NCBI GenBank assembly: GCA_023374045.1
Contig: CM041776.1
Span: forward strand, 314,018,722 to 314,082,721
Source: Limonium bicolor
Lineage: Eukaryota; Streptophyta; Magnoliopsida; Caryophyllales; Plumbaginaceae
Reading direction: 5' to 3'
DNA length: 64,000 bases
Program-made: the position numbers and the translations under genes
Notes under the pieces: generated by a model
Databases searched by the model: none
Seen by the model: only the letters and a program-made list of their open reading frames with translations
What the model was told of the DNA's origin: nothing
In this document: one piece after another, positions 56,700-64,000 of the stretch
How positions within the stretch are numbered: position 1 is the stretch's first letter
Layout: the number at the start of each line of letters is the position of its first letter

Positions 56700-59600
56700 T
56701 CATGTTTTGGATGGCTTGAACCCGGCGGCAGCTCGCCTAGCATGTGAGGTACCCATCTCATGTTGGGTGGAAATGGAAGATGTAGAAGACTGAGGTTGAA
56801 AGTTTGTGTTTCCAACAAACCAGTAGAGAGCCCATTTCAAATTGCAGAGTGTGTACTTGAGAGCTTTGGTCCAGTTCTCTGGTTTGTTGAAGCTTTGAGT
56901 AATCGAGTATGTTTCCACCTTGTCGTTGTCAATTCTGCAGAAATTCTCCAGATTATATTATACTAGCACATAGCAGCAAATATCTTGTTGAGACAGAGAA
57001 ACTTTTCCACACAGCAACAAAAGTAGTTGAAGACAAATGGAACACAAAAACTATGCATACAAAGTAGACACCAGTATAACTTGCAATAGCGAATAGGCAA
57101 CACTGAAGAAACCCTACTTGTACGGCAGCTTAAAGCATTTATCAGGTGGTATGTTATTCTCAAGATCCTTTATCCGCGCAAATTCGGCGAAATCCTTCAA
57201 GCATGTCAAGAACAAAGTCATAGCTTTGTCATACCGAGTGCTCCAGAACAAATTTACAGGACCAAACCTGCAACAAAATGGTAGATATCTTCACCATGAA
57301 CGTAGCATAATGAGCAGACAACATCTTAGCAAGCTTTATCTGGAGCATGGCCTCATTGAAAATTTCTTAAAAGGCTTCCTAAGAGTTCACCAGGAACTAG
57401 TTGATTTTGGCAACATTATTATGGGATACTTGAAAATAATATCAGGGAAGCTTAATAGCTCACAAATCGTAAGTGTTGTTGCCTGTGTCCATGATTCGAG
57501 GGTAACTCCCCATGGGCAAAATTTTTATTCTGTAACTGAAATCAGAGGTTAAGTATAAACTACAATGAACAAAAGATAGATATCAAGGCCACAGTTTCCT
57601 ACTCCAATACAGGAGAATTTTTCTTTATTCCTTTTCTTTTAAAAAAAAAATCAATACAGGAGAATAGTTTTGTATAGGATAATAAATTTTAGTTCTATTA
57701 CTCAATGATATATGAAAGAAGAGCTCAGAAAGGATACTGAAACTTTGGCATAAAATAGTGACACATTGTATGCAAGAGAAGGCAAGCTTGGCCCCATGCG
57801 GCATTTATCTCATCCCACTCTACCTACAATGTCAACAATGTGAACGGTTAGGGAGGCATATTCAATTTTATGTAGAGGTAAAATTGTATGCCCGTCTTTC
57901 ACCATCGCAAGCAGAATAAATGACAAAACTTAAGACAGCACACCCTGCTACAGGGAAGATGGCAGCTTCATATTCCATACCGGATTTTTAGGAAGTCTCC
58001 CCAGCCGGAAGTTGTTTATAGTTCCAAACTCTCCATCATGAAATATAGGGAATGCATCATTGAGAACATTCGTCCTCTTTAGCAAGTCCAAGTGTGCTAG
58101 TGAAACTTCAATCTTTGCTAATATTGCATCCCTTTCTTCCTATTGACAACGAATGGCAGTTAAGATGTACCATCAATTTATATGAAAGGTATAACTTCTC
58201 AAGTATTTTTTTCAAGACAAGAATGGAAAGACATGAATATGTAACTGAATATGGAATATATGAAAGGAAAAAGATCTATGATGCCATCTGCATCAGCAGC
58301 CATACATGGACAAGAGTGAAACGACGACCCTTCCAGGCATCTGATGGTGCAGTAAATAATTATACTTCTTTAACAACACTTTGGAATACATTCATGAAGA
58401 ATTGCCGGAAGACATGATTGGTCACGTATACTAACAAGCAATACTAACAAGCAATCCACTAGGCCAGACGTGTGATTCATAGATTGAATTCGTTGTTTCT
58501 AGTTGCATGATCTGATGACTAATGAAGGCAACAAAGATTTCATAGAGATATTATAAAGTAAAATCTGAAAAATATGAGACCTGGTATGAAATCAGCTGAA
58601 ACTGAAAGTTGTTGAACTCATTCCAATACCTAAACAGAAGAGCATACAATAGCCAGCAATTAGCACTAATATAGACAATCTTTCAACTCAGATTCAAAGC
58701 AAAGATTTTCATAATTTGCTTTGAGGATGAAACTGTAGTACCGCTCTTCCAATTCATTGAAGCGTGTAGATTTAAGCTCCAATTCTTTCAGTTCATCGTT
58801 AACCTTAGCACACTGTTTCTCCGCCTCCTTAATTTCAGCTTCAAGCTTCCTTTCTTCCTCCTCAAACTAGTAAAATGAGTTAGGACACTCATCAGATGAA
58901 GCAAGATCACATGTGTAGAAAGCAAGCTCAGGATAACTTCATATAAGAATCTAATTAATCATTCTGACCAAGAATCAGGAGAAACTTCTTGTAACCTATG
59001 ACAGTGATTATGAAAGCACCTTTTGCTTCTCTTTAAGGAAATCAGCTTCACTAAGAATATCATGTTTTTCACCCTCTAAACGCTGCAGACAAGCCTCATA
59101 AGCTTTTATGTCACGATTGACATCTTCAACCTCCTTATCAAGCTTATCGCATAGCACCTTCATGCACTCAAGACACAAGGGTTGCTCAATCTGGTAAGAA
59201 CAAATAAACAAGTAAATCAGTGAGTAAATAAAAAAGGAAGTTCTAGAGGTAATGTCATGATAAAAAGGTTATCAAAAACATGCTCTTTCCTTTTGCCAGG
59301 AAGCTTAAGTATAAAATAAAGTAATAGAAAACTATAAGCGCAAGTGTATGGAAGGAGGGCAAGCCAGAATATATAGAGAAGAATGTAGAGCAACTTAAAA
59401 CCAAGCGAAGTTCAAAAAGCCATAATACAAAAGAACATAGGTGGCTGTTTTGATCGAACAAGAAAGGTGTGTTATATTACCTGAGTCTGTGAGGTGGAGA
59501 TTTCAAATGCCCGTTTAAGAATTGAAATGGTGGAGTGAAGTCCAGAACCATTAGGATGACAGCTAGTATCTCCTTCGGAAGATGGCATATGAGCTCCATT

Positions 59601-61012
59601 ACCATCTGATGTAGCATCAGTTCGGTACACAGAAGCTGGTGCGGGAGGCAAAACCACAAATGATTCTTCCATATTCTTCCCAGTGTGGCTTGCTTCAGGC
59701 GGCACAGCTGCACTTCTAGGGCGATGAGAGATACCTTGAGCATGAAACTTTTGCTTTGGCAGAACAACAAAGGAATGGTCCATGTGGGAGGAAGCTAATA
59801 TACTACCTGTTCCATGGACAGATGAGCCCAGTAATCCTGCATTGTTCTCACGCCTCAGGTAACAATACTATGATAATTGTAACTGCATATGTAACTGCTA
59901 TGTAATTGTAACTGCATGACAGTAGTTTGCTTCGACGATATCATTTCACGTTAGCCTTTCAAGATAATATGATACAGTTTTCATGATGTTTATTGGTCAA
60001 GGTAGACTGCGCACTATTGCGTCACTTGAGCATTACATGAAATGACAAACAGAAATCGGGGAAATGTAACCAAGTTTAAAGGCGGCTCTCGGACAACATC
60101 CCATAGCTGAATAGATTTACACATGATTTAAGCATCCTTCTAAGGTTAAAGAGCACGAAGAAAGAACGGCCATCAGTATGCACTAGCTAAAAGAGCCGGA
60201 AATCTATACTGCGTTCCTAGTATAATAGAGTCAATCCGCGAAGCTCAAAAAATATTACTAACGGAGCATTTAGATTTTCAATTTTAGGGAATGAGTAATC
60301 AACAGCTTCAGCAAACTGATTATTGATCTTGAATGGGGTTTAGATGTTATGCAAGAATGACGATGTAATCAACAAATATTTACTCCCTCCGTCCTGAATT
60401 GACCGTCCTGTTTACTATTTGCACATGTCATTTTAGTTCAATTTTTAACATATAAGATAAATTAATTTTGGAAATTAAAGTTTTGCGTATTATTCCTTAC
60501 ATGATAAACTATATGTTACAAAATTTAGTTTTATAAAATTATTTTATCTTATATGCTTAATATTGAAGTGGAAAAACGTGCCATAAAGCAAACAGGACGG
60601 TCAATTCAGGACGGAGGGAGTAGGTATATAGAGCTAAATTTAGTCAAATTGTTACCTTTACCAATTGTGAATCCCCAAAAAATAACACTACTTGCAAAGA
60701 AACCCTAAATTGTAAACTAGACAATGCCTGTTACATCATCGGAAGTGAATCCACACGCTATCTAGTGAGAACCGGCCATAATAATCAATTTAAGCAACAG
60801 CGGGAAAAAACCAGAATCAAAGGTTAAAGGTCCCAACCGGAGCGGTAGGAGGAAGAAGACGAATCGTTCATGTACTTTTCAGCGTAAGCGTCGACGCCAA
60901 CTACGGAGAGGGGGAGGCGACAGTTTTGGCAGGCCCATCTCGGGAGATTTGGATCAGCTTGGAGGCTTCTACCACCCCCTTTGCTATTCTCTCCACCGAC
61001 CTTCTCTCTCAT
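56700..61012 (-). CDS. ATG6: Autophagy protein ATG6 / Beclin 1, 10 exons
   Basis: Subunit of the class III phosphatidylinositol 3-kinase (VPS34) complex that makes PI3P for autophagosome formation and vacuolar sorting; in plants it is also needed for pollen germination. Exons, 5' to 3': 61012-60838, 59836-59481, 59190-59020, 58866-58742, 58629-58581, 58139-57981, 57823-57738, 57535-57464, 57267-57118, 56934-56700. Junctions are GT-AG with matching phases, giving 1578 nt, 525 residues plus stop (Arabidopsis about 517). Visible parts: N-terminal WACQNC, a BH3-like stretch ([13 protein letters not shown], end of exon 2), CLECMKVL, a coiled coil rich in Glu/Lys (exons 3-4), and the C-terminal lobe ([43 protein letters not shown] as [27 protein letters not shown]). 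The C-terminal tail after residue 500 is family-variable. Intron 1 (about 1 kb) holds a Stowaway MITE. It looks functional. Confidence 0.96.
60383..60620. mobile_element. Stowaway MITE in ATG6 intron 1
   Basis: The ends are CTCCCTCCGTCCTGAATTGA and its complement, with TA on each side (60381-60382 and 60621-60622). 238 bases, without coding. The arms are almost perfectly complementary for about 25 bases. Confidence 0.95.
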
Positions 61013-61417
61013 CTTCGTCTTCTTGGCCTCTTTTAAAAATTAAAAGAACATTGTACTGTAATCAATCCCTCGGAAAGACAGAGAGCTCCACAATTGGTGG
61101 TCTGAAGTGTAATTCCAGCGTGGGCGAGCAAACAGTTGTGTGTTTCTCTCCCTGCGAAACCAGAATGGCTGGTCGTTTGTTTTGGATGGATGTATATATC
61201 CATCTTCTGTCCAATACAAGAAAAACTCTTAAGTGAGTTTCAAGATTCAATATCTTATGTTCATTTATTTGTTTTTTTCATTTAAATTCAAGTTATTTAT
61301 TTCAATATCTGCGCTTTCAATTCAAGTTATAATATTTGTTCTTCAATATCTGTTCTTTATTTTCTTTAATTGTTATTTTCGATTCTCTTTAATATCTTCA
61401 ACGATTCTGCTCCCTTC
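61013..61417. promoter_or_regulatory. ATG6 leader/promoter region shared with pararetroviral leader
   Basis: The ATG6 leader and promoter must lie here, to the left in minus orientation. From about 61250 the plus strand becomes T-rich and leads to the primer site at 61418. GGATGTATATATCC at about 61187-61200 contains the only TATA word; whether it serves ATG6 or the viral piece is not clear. Confidence 0.35.
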
Positions 61418-61430
61418 TGGTATCAGAGCC
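61418..61430 (+). promoter_or_regulatory. Initiator-Met tRNA primer binding site
   Basis: TGGTATCAGAGCC is the standard complement of the tRNA-iMet 3' end used to prime reverse transcription in Caulimoviridae and many LTR elements. No LTR end (CA) stands directly before it. It lies about 180 bases before the movement-protein frame. Confidence 0.85.
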
Positions 61431-61611
61431 AAATACGGTTCGTACCGGGTGAAAGCTATCAAAATTATGGTGAAAATTAATTAAGCGTTGGTCAGACCCT
61501 GGTAACGTTGGTCAGCGGCAGAAAGAGCGTAAGACCGTGGTCCCGTTTGGGTTGATCCCGATTAATTAATCTATCCTTAATTTATATAGTCTAACCTGAT
61601 ATGCACCAATA

Positions 61612-62833
61612 ATGGCTTCGAGACTTCGAAGTTGGCTAGATCGATCGAGATCTAGAAGAGAATCAATAGTAACATCACAAGAAAGTATTCAACCAGTTGA
61701 TTATTCAAACTGGATAATACCTTATCAAGATGTTCAACAAATATACCAAATGGGTCCTTTTGATTTCAAGACAGCCATGTTTGTCAAGACTCATGAGGAA
61801 ACTTTAAGTATTCAACAACAATACCAAACAATACCTCTTCTTTCAAGATCTTCAATATTTCGATATTTGCAGCAAGGGTATAGATATGCCCACTATGGAA
61901 TGATTCAAGTAGTTGTTAAACCATTATTCAGGCAAGGTATAGATGCTCCAATACTCATGGCGCTTAGAGACAAACGTCTCAAACCCTACAAATCCTCTCT
62001 TTTAGCCATGATACAGACAAACGTCTATAATGGCCCAATATTCTTCAATTGCTGTCCCAATTTCTCAGTGGATCTCTTAGATCCTCTGATTCAAGACAAA
62101 CGTCTATAATGACCCAATATTCTTCAATTGTTGTCCCAATTTCTCAGTGGATCTCTTAGATCCTCTGATTCAAGATTCCTTAGTTCTTGATGTCCATCTT
62201 CAAGGGGATGAATTTGAAGAACTTTAAAAAAAAATTCCCATTATCTATCGAGACTATTACCGACTCATGTCTTCTCAATTAAATTCAAGACTCAATAGGT
62301 CTCTAATCCCTCTTCGGGATGAGACCCTCCTTTTACAAATCGATGCCGAAAGGCCAACAGTTTTTGTCCCTCGACGATTGAGATGGGATGAAATTACTAT
62401 ACCAGATCACTTTCAAATTGCTATTCCACAAGTTCCAAGAAACATCTCCCGTACCACGGTAGATGATATAATCGAACAAAACGATGGAACTATCCTCCTT
62501 CGTTTCAATTCTTTTAGAGAACGACCAAATTCTTCTTCCAACAGGAGCTTCATAGATGCAAGGTCTTCCCTTTCCGGAGTACCCTCTACACCTAGAAGCC
62601 AACAACCATCACAACCAGAGATTACAGTGGGTTTTCAAGCACCCATACCAACATATATCCCTGAGGACAATGAATCTATCAACACAGAGGAATTTTTTGG
62701 TAACGTCAATGTTATCCATTCCGCAGATTTTGAACTCAGAGAAGAATATATCTCTGAAAGAGAATCAGAACCAGAATACGAACCACAAAGGAAATGGTTC
62801 GCAAATCTATCTCTAGACTGTCAATCGACGTAA
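61612..62833 (+). pseudogene. Broken movement-protein gene of an endogenous pararetrovirus-like element
   Basis: The first frame (61612-62109) has the look of a 30K-superfamily movement protein, which in Caulimoviridae carries viral nucleic acid through plasmodesmata. Cues are a conserved core around FDFKTAMFVK and the strand-rich part ending FFNCCPNFSVDLLDP. The frame stops in a 79-bp tandem duplication (62017-62174). A second frame, 62267-62833, carries the C-terminal part (Ser/Pro-rich then acidic tail). Between them a further stop lies near 62225. The frames are old and non-functional. Some Ty3-like plant elements also carry such genes, so the exact family is uncertain. Confidence 0.7.
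62017..62174 (+). repeat. 79-bp tandem duplication breaking the movement-protein frame
   Basis: Copies at 62017-62095 and 62096-62174 differ at only two bases that I can see. As 79 is not a multiple of three, the second copy shifts the frame and a stop follows at once. Confidence 0.95.
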
Positions 62834-63086
62834 TTGTAAGTGTTTGGATAAAAGGTGATAGAGAAAGAGCGGGGCTGATGGATTGGTCCCCATTCTTTGG
62901 CTGAAACTACCTTCTTGATGAAACATCTGGAAAAATCGGTTTGGGAGGAATTTGGGTTTGATCTATGGGTTAATTCTATAGATCTGGTTTCTATGAGGAT
63001 AAGCTCATAGTATTTGAGGGTTTTTTGTTGCATGTTGGTTTGCCAGTGTATTTCTGGAGGAAATATCCTTTTGGCAATACTGTTGG

Positions 63087-63401
63087 CTATTTCTTGTGGT
63101 TGTGTTTGGATATATCTGGTGATGGTAATTTTTTCTTGGATTGGTTTGATATGGTAGCCATTGGGGGTATTTTGTGTGGATCTGGTAGATTGAAGTTTTG
63201 CGGGTGTCTTGGCTGCCTGTAAAAATGTTGGTGCTGGGAAGTCTTGTGATAATGGTGCGTATGGATTTGTGTGGTCACCGCCGGTGAGGGCGTAATTGGT
63301 ATATTCTTGTATGATGGGTGCTGCTGGGGCACCATCTGGTAATCTTGAGAAGTTTGTGGCTTCTCACGCTTGGGTTGTTTCCCCTTGCTTTTGTCACTCA
63401 T
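63087..63401 (-). pseudogene. Small basic Pro/His/Gln-rich frame downstream of RNase H
   Basis: A 104-residue frame begins with MSDKSKGKQPKREK. Its ATG overlaps the stop of the RNase H frame by 8 bases (ATGAGTGA at 63401-63394). Such tight overlap fits a compact, polycistronic viral-type element. The protein is low-complexity and I do not recognise it; 62835-63086 beyond it has no supported frame. Confidence 0.45.
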
Positions 63402-64000
63402 TTTCTGTGGAAAGAAGATATTGTTTACGGTAAGAATCTGGTGATATATGATCTGGTGATATATTATTTTGTTTAGAAAGTTTCCCTTGTAAAAATTCTC
63501 GTGAAAGAAAATCTGGTAAGGAGTTATCCTCCCCTTTGATGAATTCGATTTGAAAATCGAAAACAGAAAGAATAGCTTGCCAACGGGCAAAAATTTGTTT
63601 TGAAAATAGGTTTTTAACATCCTTTTGTAAAACGTCTTTTGCAGATTTGCAATCTATATGTAGTAAAAAGGATTTGTTGTATGAATCATCTTGAAATTTC
63701 GAAATACATAGTACGATTGAAAGAATTTCTTTTTTGATTGTGGAATAATTGAGCTGTGGCCCGATCCAAATACCAGAGTGGAATCGTACCAACTGCTCTT
63801 GAGTAAGACCTTTTGGTCTTTGTTTGAGAATTCCTCCATAGCCAATGTTGGATGCGTCAATTTCGACGATCAGAAAGGCTTGGGGATGTGGAATGGTTAG
63901 GCATGGTAAGGAATAGGTATATTGCTTTAGGGATTACACATTTTTGGTGTGCTCTGGAGTCCATGGTGAAGGATTCTTTTGTAATCTGGAATAAAGAAGC
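63394..64000 (-). pseudogene. RT connection / RNase H fragment of a pararetrovirus- or Ty3-like pol
   Basis: Reading minus from the window edge, degraded words PWTPEHTK-like and IVEIDASNIGYGGILKQ lead into the frame 63860-63394 with NYSTIKKEIL, LHIDCKSA, KQIFARWQAIL, FDFQIEFIKG and LPDFLSREF. This order is that of the RNase H domain which follows RT in Caulimoviridae and Ty3 pol. A frameshift lies near 63890. The RT core, if present, is outside the window. The fragment faces the movement-protein piece tail to tail. Confidence 0.75.

Overview
This window reads as nuclear DNA of a flowering plant, most likely a eudicot. The base composition is AT-rich, the genes are split by short GT-AG introns, and the repeats are typical plant ones: Copia, L1-type LINE, long solo-LTR-like elements, CACTA, PIF/Harbinger, hAT and Stowaway MITEs, SINEs, and a pararetrovirus-like insertion. 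The species cannot be told from the sequence alone.

Only two genes look intact, both on the minus strand. One is a long-chain acyl-CoA synthetase of the LACS4 type (19994-24585, 19 exons, 660 codons before the stop). The other is autophagy gene ATG6/Beclin 1 (56700-61012, 10 exons, 525 codons before the stop). They are unrelated housekeeping genes set in a repeat graveyard. Broken genes are an NPF/PTR-type transporter pseudogene (36114-38259), a stray copy of the ATG6 last exon (about 29021-29198) and a doubtful acidic/Ser-rich coding remnant (about 26340-26905).

Layout. 1-9.1 kb: a SINE, then a long minus-strand LTR-like element (1714-9089) carrying two nested solo-LTR-like insertions (2947-4458 and 5872-8003). 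9.1-19.9 kb: AT-rich DNA with MITEs, minisatellites, a CACTA element inside a PIF/Harbinger-type element, and arrays of a telomere-word-rich repeat. 20-26.1 kb: LACS and its upstream foldback element. 26-32 kb: a gene remnant, a MITE, the ATG6 exon fragment and a truncated LTR. 32.3-36 kb: a decayed Copia element. 36-38.3 kb: the NPF pseudogene. 39.7-51.3 kb: an L1-like LINE on the minus strand split by a SINE, by a 6.2 kb LTR-like element that itself holds a 4.0 kb one, and by a 1.46 kb LTR-like element. 53-55.2 kb: a long-TIR element, a hAT MITE and a SINE. 56.7-61 kb: ATG6. 61.4-64 kb: pararetrovirus-like fragments meeting tail to tail.

The most interesting signal is that all six long LTR-like elements with 5-bp-TSD-style TG...CA ends carry a short GC-rich island of hairpin units. 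Each island is built from its own word (for example stems of GACCGACCCA, GACCGAACTTGC or GGACCTCCCC), yet the stem-loop layout is kept. In one element two neighbouring hairpins differ by a matched change on both stem arms. Two of the nested insertions lie within these islands, one of them exactly in a predicted loop. All functional readings come from reading the sequence by eye; no searches were run.
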